Shown here: positions 47,215 to 58,210 of the stretch, in pieces | Layout: each line of letters begins with the position of its first letter | Numbering within the stretch: the stretch's first letter is position 1 | Assembly: GCF_019929665.1 (NCBI RefSeq) | Contig: NZ_JAHZPZ010000002.1 | Span: 310,001 to 374,000 of the forward strand | DNA: 64,000 nt | Direction: 5' to 3' | DNA from: Streptococcus infantis | Lineage (GTDB): Bacteria > Bacillota > Bacilli > Lactobacillales > Streptococcaceae | Notes under the pieces: generated by a model | Database searches by the model: none | What the model was told of the DNA's origin: nothing | Seen by the model: the letters and a program-made list of their open reading frames with translations, nothing else | Program-made: the position numbers and the translations under genes

Positions 47215-48195
47215 TTAGAATAAATACATGAAAGCCAAGGCCACGAGACTGGCAAGCAAGCCCACTCCCCAGAAGAAGAAATCGACCTTCCACTCACTCC
47301 AGGCTTGGCCTTTACCAGAAAACCCACCCAACTCAAAATGGTGATGAACTGGTGTCATTCGGAAGATACGTTTTCCTCCAGTCAACTTAAAGTAGGCAAC
47401 TTGCATCATGACAGATGTTGTTTCAAAAACATACACTATACCAATCAGAAGTAGCGTCCATTCTTGGTGCAGAGCCATAGAAATAGCGGCCAACATCCCT
47501 CCAAGAGCAAGACTTCCGACATCTCCCATGAATACCTTAGCAGGCTTATGGTTAAAGACAAAGAAACCAAGAAGACCACCAATCATGGCAAGAATCACTA
47601 GGAGAATATCCAATTGGTTTTGTACATAAGCAATGATTCCATAGGCAGACAGACTAATCACCACTGAAATACTTGCCAAGCCATCAATTCCGTCAGTCAA
47701 GTTAACAGCATTTGAAAAACCAACTAACCAGAAGAGAGCAAAGAAAATGTAAAGAGCGCCTAAGTGCAATGGATACCCAAATACATTTAAGACATCCCCT
47801 CCTCTTTCATAAAAGAGATAGAAGATAACTCCTCCTACTAATTGAAGCAAGAGCTTTTGTTTAGGATTGAGCCCTTCATTGATTTTACGAAAAACCTTGA
47901 GGAAATCATCTAAGAAGCCAACCAAACCATACAAAACGAGAATAAAGAGTATCATTCCAACATTGTTGGTTAGTTGATTAGTTAAAAGTGCAAGAACTAA
48001 ACTAACTAAAACGCTTGTTACGAGGAAGACAATTCCTCCCATTGTCGGCGTCCCAGCTTTTGCCTGGTGTTGTTTAACATCCTCATGCATCTGTTGACCA
48101 GTAATCTGTGCTTTACGGTAAAAACGGATAAAAGCTGGAATTCCTACCACTGTAAGAACAAAAGTAAGGATTCCAGGAAAGATAGAAACTAGCAT
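47215..48195 (-). CDS. mraY: Phospho-MurNAc-pentapeptide translocase MraY
   Basis: Transfers phospho-MurNAc-pentapeptide to undecaprenyl phosphate, forming lipid I. The 326-residue protein has about ten membrane segments and the loop motifs [18 protein letters not shown] (catalytic Asp pair), [11 protein letters not shown] and TPVHHHFE. It ends the rsmH-ftsL-pbp2X-mraY cluster; its ATG is 1 bp from the pbp2X stop. GGAG lies inside the end of pbp2X. Confidence 0.97.
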   Translation of the reverse strand: MLVSIFPGILTFVLTVVGIPAFIRFYRKAQITGQQMHEDVKQHQAKAGTPTMGGIVFLVTSVLVSLVLALLTNQLTNNVGMILFILVLYGLVGFLDDFLKVFRKINEGLNPKQKLLLQLVGGVIFYLFYERGGDVLNVFGYPLHLGALYIFFALFWLVGFSNAVNLTDGIDGLASISVVISLSAYGIIAYVQNQLDILLVILAMIGGLLGFFVFNHKPAKVFMGDVGSLALGGMLAAISMALHQEWTLLLIGIVYVFETTSVMMQVAYFKLTGGKRIFRMTPVHHHFELGGFSGKGQAWSEWKVDFFFWGVGLLASLVALAFMYLF

Positions 48196-48196
48196 T

Positions 48197-50452
48197 CTAA
48201 TCTCCTAAAGTTATTTTTATTTTCTGTATATTTTTTAAAGCTGTATTGGTACGAACACTTTGTTTTTTTACAGTTTCTCCTGTACCTTCAAATTCTACTT
48301 CGATATCCAGCCATTTTGCAAAAGTTTCGACATTCTTCTTAGACCATCCGTACAAATCAGGCATTTCTTCTACCTTATCAGAAAGGAGTAAGATCTGCTC
48401 ATTTGCGTCTAAATTGGTTCCTTCTGCCGCTGAACTTTCTTTGATTTTCGTTCCTGAACCGATAACGATTGGTTGAACAAGGTTACGTCGTAGTTCTTCT
48501 GCTAAATCTCCAGGGCTATAGTCTTTTGTCGAAGGCATAGCATAGTTAGTCGTAGTTGTAACCTGATCCAGACTTTTAGCAGTTGATTGAAGATTGAGAG
48601 ATTCTTTCATCGCAGAAGCACGCTCCAAGATAGGGTTAGCGAACTCACCCAACTGAATCCCAGAATAATGCTGAGGTTGTTGAACTGTCACATAGAGAAT
48701 AAAATCAGGATTTTCAGAAGGATGCATGGTTACTACAGAAAAGATATGATTGGTTTCCCCAACTAAGTATCCTCCATTTTTCTCATCTGCAATCTGAGCA
48801 GTCCCTGATTTCAAGGCTACATTATAGCCAGGAACATTGACTGTTCCCTTACCTGTACTGTGGTTGTACATCGTACCATAGGTAGGATCCGTACCAACCA
48901 TAACCATGTGATCCCGAGTCAAGCTAGCTGCTTCTTTAGAGACCGGATTTCCCACGACTTCTTTTTGTGATTTACGAACCGTTTGATCATTTGGATCATA
49001 GAGCGCACTGATAAACTTAGGCTCCAACATAATCCCATCATTAGCTATCGCAGTAAAGGCACGAAGCATCTGAGTTTGTGTAACGGAAATACCTTGACCG
49101 AAGGAACTCATGGCAATATTAACGATATTGTCCTCAGGTAATTGCCCAGCATACTCATCACTCATACCAAAACGAGTCGGCACTCCAAATTTGAAACGAC
49201 TGAGGTAATCCAACCAAGTGGTATCCCCCATTTTTTGTTCGAGCAAGGTCATACCGACATTACTAGAGTGAGCAAAACCTTGCGAGAAGGTCATCATTCC
49301 ACCGCTTGTCAAACCTTCGTTAACGTCCCAGTCCTTGATAGTGGCATCAGCTACCTTCAATTCGCTACTGTTGAAATATTCTCCTCCAGGGAAGGTATTA
49401 TTGTCAATTGCTGAAGCTAAAGTAATCACCTTCATGGTTGAACCTGGTTCATAGTTACTTTGGTAAAGGATATCACGCCAGACAAAGTCCTCTGTAATCC
49501 CTTCTTTGGTATCAGCATCAAAGGTTGGTCTTTGAGTTGTAGCGAGAATCTCTCCCGTTTTAGCACTAACCAAGGTCGCAGTCATATATTTACCCTTGAC
49601 TTTTTCTTGGAAGGCATCCATTTGACTTTCCATGAAAGATTGTAAAGGACTAGATAGGGTCGTATATACGTCTTTCCCGTTTACAGTCTGTCGGGTAACT
49701 TGCTCCGTTCCTGGAACAATATTCCCTAAGCGGTCTTTTTCATAGGTAATGATACCATCTGTTCCCGCTAACAAGCTATTCAAGGAACTCTCAACACCAG
49801 ACGTCCCAATGAGACTCTTTGAACCATCCTCATTTTCGTGCAACTGCGCTAGTCCGATGAAAGATGAAGCAAATTTTCCATTAGGATAGCTTCGATTTGG
49901 GCTTGTTGTAAAATCAACTCCCTCAACCTTAGCTGTTTCCAAATCCTTTTTAATGGACATCATATTGGCATAGGTAATACCATTCCCCTTTACACCAAAG
50001 GAAACTTGCTTAAGATTAGGTTGAGAAAGTTGTTCCTTGACGTAGGACTCATCCATATCTAGATATTTATGGAAGACTTCTGCAACCTTGCTATACTGAG
50101 ACTCCTCTACATAAAGAATTTTCCCATTTGCAGATTTATATTCCTTATCGATAATCGCATAAATGTTGTAGGATGTTGCATCCTCAGCAATTGGTGTACC
50201 ATTACGGTCATAGATAGTTCCTCGTTTTGCAGGAACTGTCCGAGTTGTTTGGTGGACCCTGCTTGCTTCCTTAACTAGGTCAACACCAAATTTTGAGCCT
50301 GTACCAATAATTACCGCAAAGTTAACCAAAAAAACAGCAAAGAGAAAGACAGCCAGAAGGCTCAAATTCTTTCCCACTAGTCTGCGGTTTTCTGTTGGGG
50401 ATTTGCGATTTTTAATGGCAAAGCGTATGATTCGTTCTTTCCAGTTTTTCAT
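48197..50452 (-). CDS. pbp2X: Penicillin-binding protein 2X
   Basis: Septal transpeptidase, essential beta-lactam target. The 751-residue protein has a cytoplasmic tail and a membrane anchor (about 30-50), a dimerisation domain, the transpeptidase with Ser338-Thr-Met-Lys341, SSN and KSGT, and two C-terminal PASTA domains. The unmodified STMK triad gives no sign of the recalled resistance change T338A-type. It is one residue longer than the recalled pneumococcal protein. Starts 3 bp after ftsL. Confidence 0.97.
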   Translation of the reverse strand: MKNWKERIIRFAIKNRKSPTENRRLVGKNLSLLAVFLFAVFLVNFAVIIGTGSKFGVDLVKEASRVHQTTRTVPAKRGTIYDRNGTPIAEDATSYNIYAIIDKEYKSANGKILYVEESQYSKVAEVFHKYLDMDESYVKEQLSQPNLKQVSFGVKGNGITYANMMSIKKDLETAKVEGVDFTTSPNRSYPNGKFASSFIGLAQLHENEDGSKSLIGTSGVESSLNSLLAGTDGIITYEKDRLGNIVPGTEQVTRQTVNGKDVYTTLSSPLQSFMESQMDAFQEKVKGKYMTATLVSAKTGEILATTQRPTFDADTKEGITEDFVWRDILYQSNYEPGSTMKVITLASAIDNNTFPGGEYFNSSELKVADATIKDWDVNEGLTSGGMMTFSQGFAHSSNVGMTLLEQKMGDTTWLDYLSRFKFGVPTRFGMSDEYAGQLPEDNIVNIAMSSFGQGISVTQTQMLRAFTAIANDGIMLEPKFISALYDPNDQTVRKSQKEVVGNPVSKEAASLTRDHMVMVGTDPTYGTMYNHSTGKGTVNVPGYNVALKSGTAQIADEKNGGYLVGETNHIFSVVTMHPSENPDFILYVTVQQPQHYSGIQLGEFANPILERASAMKESLNLQSTAKSLDQVTTTTNYAMPSTKDYSPGDLAEELRRNLVQPIVIGSGTKIKESSAAEGTNLDANEQILLLSDKVEEMPDLYGWSKKNVETFAKWLDIEVEFEGTGETVKKQSVRTNTALKNIQKIKITLGD

Positions 50453-50455
50453 TTA

Positions 50456-50773
50456 CTACTCCGCCGATCGGATATTTTCATTATTTAATTGCAAGTCTTG
50501 TGAGTCTGCAATTCCGGTCAAACGTTCTGATCGGATCAATTCATTAACTTCTTGTTTAGCATCATCCAGCTCTGTCTTTTTTTCCTCAATTTGTGAATTG
50601 ACTGTTGTCAAATCACTCTGAACCTGCAAAAGTTGAGTCTGCATATAGACTACACTGATTGCTAAGACGAGAGCTGTGATGGCAATTGAAAAGTAAAAGG
50701 CCTTTTCAACACGTGAAAATTTTTTTATACGAGCTTGTAGCAATTGGCTCGTTGTTCCTCTGTTTTCTGCCAT
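50456..50773 (-). CDS. ftsL: Cell-division protein FtsL
   Basis: 105-residue bitopic division protein with a cytoplasmic N-terminus, one membrane segment (about 30-48, YFSIAITALVLAISVVYM) and a long extracytoplasmic coiled coil (QVQSDLTTVNSQIEEKKTELDDAK). It joins DivIC and DivIB in the divisome. Lies between rsmH and pbp2X with 9-bp and 3-bp gaps. Confidence 0.93.
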   Translation of the reverse strand: MAENRGTTSQLLQARIKKFSRVEKAFYFSIAITALVLAISVVYMQTQLLQVQSDLTTVNSQIEEKKTELDDAKQEVNELIRSERLTGIADSQDLQLNNENIRSAE

Positions 50774-50782
50774 TATTTCCTC

Positions 50783-51733
50783 TTACTTGTGAATTTTTCT
50801 TGCCACTCGAAGCTTGGCCGAGTGGGAACGATTATTGGCTTCCAATTCTTCCTTGCTTGGTAAAATCGGTTTTCGAGATACCAATTCCATTTTGGGCTTG
50901 AGATCGTCTGGGATGAAGGGCAAACCTTTAGGAACTTCAACTGTGGAAGCTTCCTTAAATAACTGTTTGGTCAAGCGGTCCTCCAGCGAATGGAAGGTAA
51001 TCACTGATATTCTGCCATCTAGAGCCAGCATATCCATAGCTTGCTGGATTGATTCATCTGCAGCACCCAGTTCATCATTGACCTCTATACGGATAGCTTG
51101 GAAAATTTGTTTGGCTGGGTGGCCTTTTTTCTTGAGCTCCTTTGCCGGTTTGGCAGATTTAATAATCTCTGCCAATTCCGTCGTGGTCTCAATTGGTTTC
51201 TGTTCACGCGCCTGTTCAATTTTTCGAGCAATCTGTTTGGAAAACTTGTCCTCTCCATATTTGAAAAAGATTCTTACCAAATCATGGTAGTCGTAGTGAT
51301 TAACGACTTCATAAGCGGTCAAACTAGCTTCCTGATTCATGCGCATATCCAGCGGTGCATCCTTCTTATAGGAAAAACCACGTTCACGCTGATCCAACTG
51401 CGGGCTTGACACACCTAAATCATAACAAATTCCATCAATTTCAGTCACACCTAAGTCATGTAAGCGGTCCTTCAAATGACGGAAATTATCCTTGATGAAG
51501 GTGACCATTCCCTTTTCGATATAAGGAGCCAAACGTTTTTGCGCATTATCAATGGCATTCTGGTCTTGGTCAAAGGCATAGAGATGCCCTTTCTCGTTTA
51601 ACTTACTTAATAAATACTCGCTGTGGCCCGCTCCACCCAAAGTCGCATCAACATAAATACCGTCAGGTTTTACATCTAGCATATCAATTGTTTCATAAAG
51701 CATAACCGTTACATGATGAAATTCTTTAGTCAT
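50783..51733 (-). CDS. rsmH: 16S rRNA (cytosine-N4)-methyltransferase RsmH
   Basis: Methylates C1402 of 16S rRNA. The 316-residue protein has [25 protein letters not shown] and the C-terminal [26 protein letters not shown] region. Older name mraW. First gene of the division cluster, in the standard position. Confidence 0.97.
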   Translation of the reverse strand: MTKEFHHVTVMLYETIDMLDVKPDGIYVDATLGGAGHSEYLLSKLNEKGHLYAFDQDQNAIDNAQKRLAPYIEKGMVTFIKDNFRHLKDRLHDLGVTEIDGICYDLGVSSPQLDQRERGFSYKKDAPLDMRMNQEASLTAYEVVNHYDYHDLVRIFFKYGEDKFSKQIARKIEQAREQKPIETTTELAEIIKSAKPAKELKKKGHPAKQIFQAIRIEVNDELGAADESIQQAMDMLALDGRISVITFHSLEDRLTKQLFKEASTVEVPKGLPFIPDDLKPKMELVSRKPILPSKEELEANNRSHSAKLRVARKIHK

Positions 51734-51801
51734 ATCTTATCTATTTTACCATAATTCTGACAAGCTTGCACCCGCTAAAGCCAAAACATTCCATTGCTAC
51801 T

Positions 51802-53628
51802 TTATTCCTTGTATTCAAGAGGTTTCTCAGCTACTTGAGCTAGCGCTGAGTCTACTTCTAGATTTAAGTGTTGATGAACTGCCTCTGCCACTGCTCTTGG
51901 TATACCAACTGCAACAATCTCGTCCACACTGGCTTCCTTGATTTTTGTCAGAGATTTGAAATATTTCATCAAATTCTGCTTGCGTTTGGGGCCTAAGCCT
52001 TCAATTCCATCCAATTGAGAGGAGAAGGAATTTTTAGAACGAAGTTGACGGTGGAATGTAATGGCAAAGCGGTGTACCTCATCCTGAATGCGTTGCAAGA
52101 GGAAAAATTCCTGAGAATTGCGAGACAACTCTACCACCTCAAGCGGATCTCCAAAGAGTAATTCATGGGTTTGGTGCTTGTCATTTTTTTGAAGTCCTGC
52201 GATCGGAATATCTAAGCCTAACTCTTCTTGAATAACCTGCTTAGCAATATTTACTTGACCTTGTCCCCCATCGATGACGATTAGATCTGGCGGTGTCAAA
52301 CCGTCACGCTGAACCCGTCCATAACGTCTACGAATGACCTCTCGCATACTTGCATAGTCATCTGGTCCGACCACAGTCTTGATTTTATACTTACGGTAAT
52401 CCTTCTTGCTCGGTTTTCCGTTGACAAAAACAACCATAGCAGAGACTGGACTAGTCCCCATAATATTAGAGTTATCAAAAGACTCGATACGGACTGGGAT
52501 TGGAATTTGTAGAAGTCGCCCAAGATTTTCAATAGCCCCTTGAGTCTTTTCAACTGATTTCTCTAACAGATTAAATTTCTGCTCTAAGCTAACACGAGCA
52601 TTTTTGATAGCTAGATTGACTAGTTGCTTCTTCTCACCACGTTGGGGCTTAAGAACCTTGGTATCTACCAAGGCCTTAACGGCTTCTTCATCAATATCCT
52701 GAGGTATCAAAATTTCATTAGGTACCAAGTGAGATTTCTCCTGGTAAAACTGCCCCACATAGGTCAAGAAATCCTCGTCTGGATCGTTGTAGTAAGGGAA
52801 GAGATTGACATCGCGTTCAATCAGTTTACCTTGACGGACAAAGAAAACCTGAACACACATCCAACCCTTATCCACGTAGTAACCAAATACATCACGATTT
52901 TGGAGGTCTTTAGCCATGACTCGTTGCTTAGTCCGCAGAGTGCCGATGGCCTGGATTAGATCACGATATTCCGCCGCACGCTCAAACTCCATACTTTGGG
53001 CTGCCACAGCCATCTTCTCCTTGAGGTCATCAATGATTTTATCGTCTTGTCCCTTGAGAAAATCAGAGACTTCTTGGGACATAGCTTTAAAATAGGCTTC
53101 ATCCTTTCGACAAACCGTGTGAGCCATGCACTGCCCTATATGGTAATAAAAACAAACCTTTGATGGAGGATTGGTACACTTGCGAAAAGGGAAAATCCGA
53201 TCCAATAGCCGTTTGATTTCATTGGCTGCCCCCACATCCGGATAGGGACCAAAATAGAGACCTCCGTCTTTTTTGACCTGACGGGTGATAATCAAGCGAG
53301 GATAGCGCTCATTGGTGATTTTGATGAAAGGATAGGACTTATCATCCTTGAGCATAATATTGTACTTAGGCTTGTTTTCCTTGATGAGATTAATCTCTAA
53401 AAGAAGGGCCTCAATATTAGACTCCGTGACAATAAACTCAAAATCCACAATCTCAGATACCAGGGCTTCTGTCTTGGTATCATGGCTCCCACGGAAGTAG
53501 GACCGCACCCGATTGCGCAGATTTTTAGCCTTTCCTACATAAATGATAGTGCCGTTTTTATCTTTGTGAATGTAACAACCAGGGCTAGTCGGCAAGAGCT
53601 CCAGTTTTGATTTGATCAAGTTATTCAT
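51802..53628 (-). CDS. uvrC: Excinuclease ABC subunit C
   Basis: Makes both incisions in nucleotide-excision repair. The 608-residue protein has the GIY-YIG domain ([27 protein letters not shown]), the UVR motif ([25 protein letters not shown]), the RNase H-like domain ([18 protein letters not shown]) and a C-terminal helix-hairpin-helix region ([15 protein letters not shown]). Own transcript after the metalloprotease terminator. Confidence 0.97.
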   Translation of the reverse strand: MNNLIKSKLELLPTSPGCYIHKDKNGTIIYVGKAKNLRNRVRSYFRGSHDTKTEALVSEIVDFEFIVTESNIEALLLEINLIKENKPKYNIMLKDDKSYPFIKITNERYPRLIITRQVKKDGGLYFGPYPDVGAANEIKRLLDRIFPFRKCTNPPSKVCFYYHIGQCMAHTVCRKDEAYFKAMSQEVSDFLKGQDDKIIDDLKEKMAVAAQSMEFERAAEYRDLIQAIGTLRTKQRVMAKDLQNRDVFGYYVDKGWMCVQVFFVRQGKLIERDVNLFPYYNDPDEDFLTYVGQFYQEKSHLVPNEILIPQDIDEEAVKALVDTKVLKPQRGEKKQLVNLAIKNARVSLEQKFNLLEKSVEKTQGAIENLGRLLQIPIPVRIESFDNSNIMGTSPVSAMVVFVNGKPSKKDYRKYKIKTVVGPDDYASMREVIRRRYGRVQRDGLTPPDLIVIDGGQGQVNIAKQVIQEELGLDIPIAGLQKNDKHQTHELLFGDPLEVVELSRNSQEFFLLQRIQDEVHRFAITFHRQLRSKNSFSSQLDGIEGLGPKRKQNLMKYFKSLTKIKEASVDEIVAVGIPRAVAEAVHQHLNLEVDSALAQVAEKPLEYKE

Positions 53629-53642
53629 AGTTCCATTATAGC

Positions 53643-53676
53643 AAAAAGCCCCCTGTATTGCTTAAATCAGAGGGCT
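53643..53676 (-). terminator. Terminator of the metalloprotease gene
   Basis: Minus-strand AGCCCTCT pairs with AGGGGGCT (one G-T) around a 14-nt loop, then TTTTT. Confidence 0.8.
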
Positions 53677-53697
53677 CCTGTTTCCTTAGAAAATCAC

Positions 53698-54399
53698 TTA
53701 TTCTCCAGACTCATATAGTTCTTGAACTTCTTTTACATCTTGAGCTTGGATTCCATAATAGGAGCCTGCTGGTTGCATAACCGAAACTTCATTGGTATGT
53801 TCCAAACCGATCGCATGACCGAGTTCATGCTCTGCTGTATGCATGATACGATCATAGCTATAGCCATAGTTTGGGTTGGATAGATAATAATGATTTAAAC
53901 GAACCGTTACTGAAGTAAATTGTTTGGTTAGGAGATTTGTCTGACTCTCCGCCTCACCTGCTACAGCTGTCGAACCGTCATTCATTTCAGTAGCGAAAAT
54001 ATCGGCCTGGTCCGCTTCTGTTACAAGCTCAAAGTTAAAAGCCCCTGTCTGATTCCAGTTAGCAATAGCTTCAAGGTAGGCCTTTTGGAAAGTAGCATCC
54101 TTTTGAGGATCAATATAGATAGTTGCTTGCGCCTTTGACCATTTCGCTCCTGAAGCCTGATGATGATCTGTCTGAGACAGACCTTGTAATTTACCAGTTT
54201 CTTGCCATTGTTGCCAACCTGCTTGGCCGACTTGAACCACTTTGCTAACTTGATTTAGAGTAGCAGGTAAATTACCTGTCACATACCAGAGAATCCCAAA
54301 AGTGATGAGAATGAAGAAGATTAGCGTCCATACCAGGCGCCAAAACATACGCAAAATTCCTAGTAAGAATCGATATAAAACACGAATAATCCAGCCCAT
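53698..54399 (-). CDS. Membrane-anchored matrixin-like zinc metalloprotease
   Basis: 233 residues: N-terminal membrane anchor (about 20-42), a Gln/Trp-rich linker, then a metzincin domain with zinc motif HELGHAIGLEH (His191, Glu192, His195, His201) and a Met-turn VSVMQP (Met208). It should act outside the membrane. The ATG at 54399 (MGWIIRVLYR) with AAGGTGG upstream is chosen over an in-frame TTG 18 bp earlier. Substrate unknown; possible surface-protein or peptidoglycan-associated target. Confidence 0.85.
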   Translation of the reverse strand: MGWIIRVLYRFLLGILRMFWRLVWTLIFFILITFGILWYVTGNLPATLNQVSKVVQVGQAGWQQWQETGKLQGLSQTDHHQASGAKWSKAQATIYIDPQKDATFQKAYLEAIANWNQTGAFNFELVTEADQADIFATEMNDGSTAVAGEAESQTNLLTKQFTSVTVRLNHYYLSNPNYGYSYDRIMHTAEHELGHAIGLEHTNEVSVMQPAGSYYGIQAQDVKEVQELYESGE

Positions 54400-54412
54400 G
54401 ATTTGCCCACCT

Positions 54413-54470
54413 TTCAAAAAAAATAAGAACCTATCTTTAAGCCATGGATTTCCATCCTAAAGATAGGTTC
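54413..54470 (-). terminator. Terminator of estA
   Basis: GAACCTATCTTTA and TAAAGATAGGTTC form a 12-14-bp stem around about 16 nt, followed on minus by TTATTTTTTTT. Confidence 0.88.
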
Positions 54471-54506
54471 ACTATTCTACTAAAACAAACTGAAAGAAAG
54501 CTAAAA

Positions 54507-55286
54507 TTAAGACAAGCGTTCTTCTAAAACAAAATCGATTGGCAGAGTAGTCAAAAAACGTTCCAATTGTTTTTCCCAATAATACCACTCGTGGGTTCCT
54601 GCACTATGGGTGTAGGTCACATCAAAACCAAGTTTCTTGAGGTTTTTCACTGCTAGGTTATTGGCAGCATACAAGAAATCTTGCTCGCCACACCATACCC
54701 AGAGTTTGGTTTTCTTATCAGACTTTTTAGCCAGTGTTTCAAGTGAGTAAGGACTATTCACCCAATCATTAACTTTTCCAAACACACCTCTCCAGTAAGC
54801 ACGCGTTCCTAAATCTTGACTCTCAGGAGAAAACTCCTCGAAACTAAGTGCCCCAGAAAAGCTAGCGGCATGGGAGAAACGGTCAGTTGACAATGCTAGC
54901 TTAAAGGAACCGTAGCCTCCCATTGATAAACCAGCAATGAAGGTCTTTTCTCGTTTGTTGGTCATATTGGGGAAGAAGCGTTTGAGCACCTTAGGCAATT
55001 CTTCTGCTAGAGCTGTGTAGTAGTTATAGCCGTACTGAGTATCTGTATACCAGCCGTTACTTGTATTCGGCATGACAACAATTAGATTAGTCCCTCGCAC
55101 CAAGCGCTCTACATTGGTTCGTTTGAGCCAGCTGTTGTGGTTCCCTGACATTCCGTGAAGGAGATAGAGAACGGGAATATCTGTACTGTTTGGCTCTGTC
55201 ACCCGAGATGCATCAGGATAGAGAACATTTACTCCCCACTCCATATCTAAAACTTCTGAGTAATACTCAATCTTCATTACTGCCAT
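54507..55286 (-). CDS. estA: Esterase EstA (tributyrin esterase family)
   Basis: 259-residue alpha/beta hydrolase with nucleophile Ser121 in GLSMGGYGS and the oxyanion segment [13 protein letters not shown]; the catalytic His lies in [10 protein letters not shown]. Recalled streptococcal EstA acts on short-chain esters and acetylated sugars including sialic acid. It has AAGGAG before the ATG and follows rnjB in orientation; no signal peptide is evident. Confidence 0.9.
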   Translation of the reverse strand: MAVMKIEYYSEVLDMEWGVNVLYPDASRVTEPNSTDIPVLYLLHGMSGNHNSWLKRTNVERLVRGTNLIVVMPNTSNGWYTDTQYGYNYYTALAEELPKVLKRFFPNMTNKREKTFIAGLSMGGYGSFKLALSTDRFSHAASFSGALSFEEFSPESQDLGTRAYWRGVFGKVNDWVNSPYSLETLAKKSDKKTKLWVWCGEQDFLYAANNLAVKNLKKLGFDVTYTHSAGTHEWYYWEKQLERFLTTLPIDFVLEERLS

Positions 55287-55354
55287 AACTTGCTCCTTAT
55301 TCGTTTGAGATAAGAAAAAGCCGAAACTCGACTTTCTCTCTTGCTATTGAATCC

Positions 55355-57016
55355 TTATTTTGCTTCCATGACTACTGGTAAAATGGCTGGACGACGTTTG
55401 GTTTGATCAAAGAGGAACTTAGCCAAATTATCACGTACTTTACCTTTAAGATCAGCCCAGTCAAAGTCCTCACCTTGGAGATAGTCCTCAACTGTTTGGT
55501 TCACCAACTCTGTACTCTCGCGCAGAATATCTCGACTCTTCTTGAGGTAGACAAATCCACGTGTATGCACTCGAGCCTTGGCAATGATTTTCTTCTCGCG
55601 ACGGTTAACAGTAATAGCCACAATGAAAATACCATCTTCTGACAAGACCTTACGGTCACGAAGAACGACATTCCCAACATCCCCAATGGCATTTCCGTCA
55701 ATCAAGACATCTCCTGCAGCAACTGCACCAGACGGGACAAAGTCCCCATGTTCATAAGACATGGTTGTACCCTTTTTCGGGATAAAAATGCGTTCTGGCA
55801 ACAACCCAACAGCCATAGCTGCCTTGGCATGAGCGTCCAACTCACGGTATTCTCCCTGGATTGGGAAGAGATACTGAGGATGCAAGAGATTGATCATTAA
55901 TTGAAGATCACGCGCATTCCCATGTCCTGATACACGTAAACTTTGAGTAATCGGTTTAACGACACCACCTGCTTGGTAGACCATATTTTCTACACGTGCC
56001 ATCACAGCTTCTTTAGCGATTGATGGCGTTGTAACGATATAGACCAAGTCACCATCTTTGATTTCGACATAGCGGTGACGACCGATTGACATTTTACGGA
56101 GTCCATTAATCGGTTCACCCATACGACCGGTTTCAAGGATGATTAACTCGTGGTCTTCAAAACGAGACATATCTTTAGGTTTAATCAAGAGACTTTCGTT
56201 AGCCAATGACAATTTTTTCAAGCGAATGGCTGTACGAACGATATTTTCAATATCAAATCCAGTCAAAACAACGCGACGTCCTGTCTCTGCAGCAGCATCA
56301 AAGACTTGCTGAATGCGAGAAAGGTTACTTGCAACAGCGGCTACAATGATACGTCCATCCCAGTCAGAAATGGTTTGCGTAATTTCATCACCAACTTCAC
56401 TTTCGCTGGCTACTTGAATATTACTGTCTGCGTTTGCTGAGTCGCTTAGAAGAGCTAAAACTCCTTCGCGACCAATTTCTGCTAAACGACCAAAGTCAGT
56501 CGCATATGATTCGCTAGCCGTTTGGTCAAATTTGAAGTCCCCTGTATAAACGATACTTCCTTCAGATGTTTTCAAAACGACACCCAGACTCTCTGGGATA
56601 GAGTGAGTTGTGCGGAAGAAGGAAACCTCCGTACCGCCAAAGTCGATTTCTGTATTTTCATCAATAACATGGAAATCATCGAATTTTTTAGCACTATCAT
56701 TTCCTTTAACAAAAAGCTTAGCAAGCTCAATTGTCAACTCTGAGCCAAAAACAGGAACTTTCACTTCTGACAAAAGATAAGGAAGAGCTCCAATCGCATC
56801 CGCATGTCCGTGCGTTAAAAAGACACCTGCAATACGGTCGCTATTTTCAAACAGATATTCCATATTTGGAATAACGACATCGACACCCAACTGCTCATTT
56901 TCAGGATATTTTAAACCTGCATCTAAAACAAAGATTGAATCGTTAATTTCTGCGATGTACATGTTTTTCCCGTTTTCACGAACACCGCCTAAAGTTGTTA
57001 ATTTAATATTGGTCAT
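55355..57016 (-). CDS. rnjB: Ribonuclease J2
   Basis: 553-residue metallo-beta-lactamase/beta-CASP RNase. The metal motif reads HGHADA (69-74) instead of the canonical HGHEDH, which marks the J2 type with reduced own activity; J2 works with J1 in mRNA decay. The beta-CASP segment includes GTTMSYEHGDFVPSG and the C-terminal domain follows. Own promoter and a roughly 90-nt leader. Confidence 0.92.
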   Translation of the reverse strand: MTNIKLTTLGGVRENGKNMYIAEINDSIFVLDAGLKYPENEQLGVDVVIPNMEYLFENSDRIAGVFLTHGHADAIGALPYLLSEVKVPVFGSELTIELAKLFVKGNDSAKKFDDFHVIDENTEIDFGGTEVSFFRTTHSIPESLGVVLKTSEGSIVYTGDFKFDQTASESYATDFGRLAEIGREGVLALLSDSANADSNIQVASESEVGDEITQTISDWDGRIIVAAVASNLSRIQQVFDAAAETGRRVVLTGFDIENIVRTAIRLKKLSLANESLLIKPKDMSRFEDHELIILETGRMGEPINGLRKMSIGRHRYVEIKDGDLVYIVTTPSIAKEAVMARVENMVYQAGGVVKPITQSLRVSGHGNARDLQLMINLLHPQYLFPIQGEYRELDAHAKAAMAVGLLPERIFIPKKGTTMSYEHGDFVPSGAVAAGDVLIDGNAIGDVGNVVLRDRKVLSEDGIFIVAITVNRREKKIIAKARVHTRGFVYLKKSRDILRESTELVNQTVEDYLQGEDFDWADLKGKVRDNLAKFLFDQTKRRPAILPVVMEAK

Positions 57017-57112
57017 TTTCCCTCCGAAGTATTACTATAACGTGTTTGTAGAGTCTTCACAACTCTCTTTTTGTAAAAGTCCAATTTACTTTTATCCGAA
57101 TCTTTTCCTCTC

Positions 57113-57140
57113 ATTATACCATTTTTTTACTAATTTTCAA
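57113..57140 (-). promoter_or_regulatory. rnjB promoter
   Basis: Minus-strand -35 TTGAAA (57135-57140), 16-bp spacer, -10 TATAAT (57113-57118). The leader contains an AGAGT/ACTCT hairpin. Confidence 0.7.
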
Positions 57141-57300
57141 AATGAAGATAGGATTTCAACTAGAGAACATTCACCACTGATAACCGAATCGCTTTGCTTT
57201 GTTTTCCCTTTGCGAAATCGCTGTCCGCCAAGGGACCTAGGGCCTTACTTCACAAACAGCTACTCGGCAAAAAATCGTAATAAGGAGCTTACTCACAAAT
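57141..57300. other. Gene-free spacer with unexplained dyads
   Basis: 160 bp between the rnjB promoter and the LysM-CHAP terminator. It has GC-richer short repeats (CGCTTTGC, TTGCGAAATCGC, CCAAGGGACCTAGGGCC) but no ORF or recognised element. Confidence 0.35.
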
Positions 57301-57332
57301 AAAAAAAAGATTTAGAAACTCTAAATCTTTTT
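57301..57332 (-). terminator. Terminator of the LysM-CHAP gene
   Basis: AAAAAGATTTAGA and TCTAAATCTTTTT around 3 nt, with a run of T after the stem on minus; 9 bp after the stop codon. Confidence 0.9.
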
Positions 57333-57340
57333 AATCATCT

Positions 57341-57997
57341 TTAGTTTGGATAAATGTAAGTAACTTTACCTAAAAATTCATGTGGATTAAAGAAACCACG
57401 ATAGTTAGCAATTTGTTTTTGACGTCTGTAGTTTGCTTCCAATACCTGGATAGAGTTTTCACTTTGTACATCTGTCACATAAGCAACGTGTCCATATTCG
57501 CCACCGTCCCAAACGGCGATTGCGCCGACTACTGGAACATCTCCTACACGATAACCTTGAGCACTAGCATAAATGGCCCAAGTATTAGCATTTCCCCACC
57601 AGTTGCTAGCCCAAGGAGCCAATTCTTTTACGCCCCATGTACACTGACCAACAGGATATGAGTTCCCATAGTCTGTCGGAGTATTCACGACAACATCATC
57701 ATCTGAGGCAGGATTCAAAGTACTAGTTGCCTCAGAAGCCGGAGCACCGTATGAATAAGTAGCCTGAGCTGGACCGCTTACTTCTAGCACATCCCCTGGG
57801 TGGATCATATCATAAATGCTTTTTCCATTATTTGCTGCCAACTCATAAGGATCCATGCCATTTGCAGTAGCAATAGCAAAAAATGAATCTCCATCCTGAA
57901 CTACGTAAGAAGATGCACTAACAGTTTGAGCACCTACTGACGCTAAAATAGCTGTAGATGTTAAACCAAGAGTCAGTTTAGCAACTGTTTTTTTCAT
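57341..57997 (-). CDS. Secreted LysM-CHAP cell-wall protein
   Basis: 218 residues: signal peptide (1-27, ending QTVSAS), LysM domain (about 30-73, YVVQDGDSFFAIATANG), a linker and a CHAP domain with catalytic Cys119 (VGQCTWGV) and His170 (EYGHVAYV). It should be a secreted peptidoglycan amidase or endopeptidase. Similar streptococcal proteins are often WalRK-regulated; a TGTAAC half-site upstream (about 58113) is only suggestive. Monocistronic with its own terminator. Confidence 0.9.
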   Translation of the reverse strand: MKKTVAKLTLGLTSTAILASVGAQTVSASSYVVQDGDSFFAIATANGMDPYELAANNGKSIYDMIHPGDVLEVSGPAQATYSYGAPASEATSTLNPASDDDVVVNTPTDYGNSYPVGQCTWGVKELAPWASNWWGNANTWAIYASAQGYRVGDVPVVGAIAVWDGGEYGHVAYVTDVQSENSIQVLEANYRRQKQIANYRGFFNPHEFLGKVTYIYPN

Positions 57998-58173
57998 AAT
58001 AAATTTCTCCCTTTATTTTGTTTATCATTTCTTATTTGTTGTTTACAAAGAGAATCATACCTGATTTAGATGACATTTGTTTTAGAGTTATATTTAAGTC
58101 ATGTTACAAATAGTTATATTTTTAATACATGTATTTTTAACAAACACAAATAATTAAATCAATAAGAGTAGTT

Positions 58174-58199
58174 AAAAAAACTGAGATAGATTATCTCAG
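58174..58199 (-). terminator. recJ terminator
   Basis: CTGAGAT/ATCTCAG stem with a 5-nt loop, followed on minus by TTTTTTT. Confidence 0.9.
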
Positions 58200-58210
58200 C
58201 TTCTTTTCTT

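Noticed and set aside
58000..58130. WalR operator in front of the LysM-CHAP gene
   Set aside because: Only one TGTAAC half-site is convincing; the second half at 5-bp spacing does not fit well.
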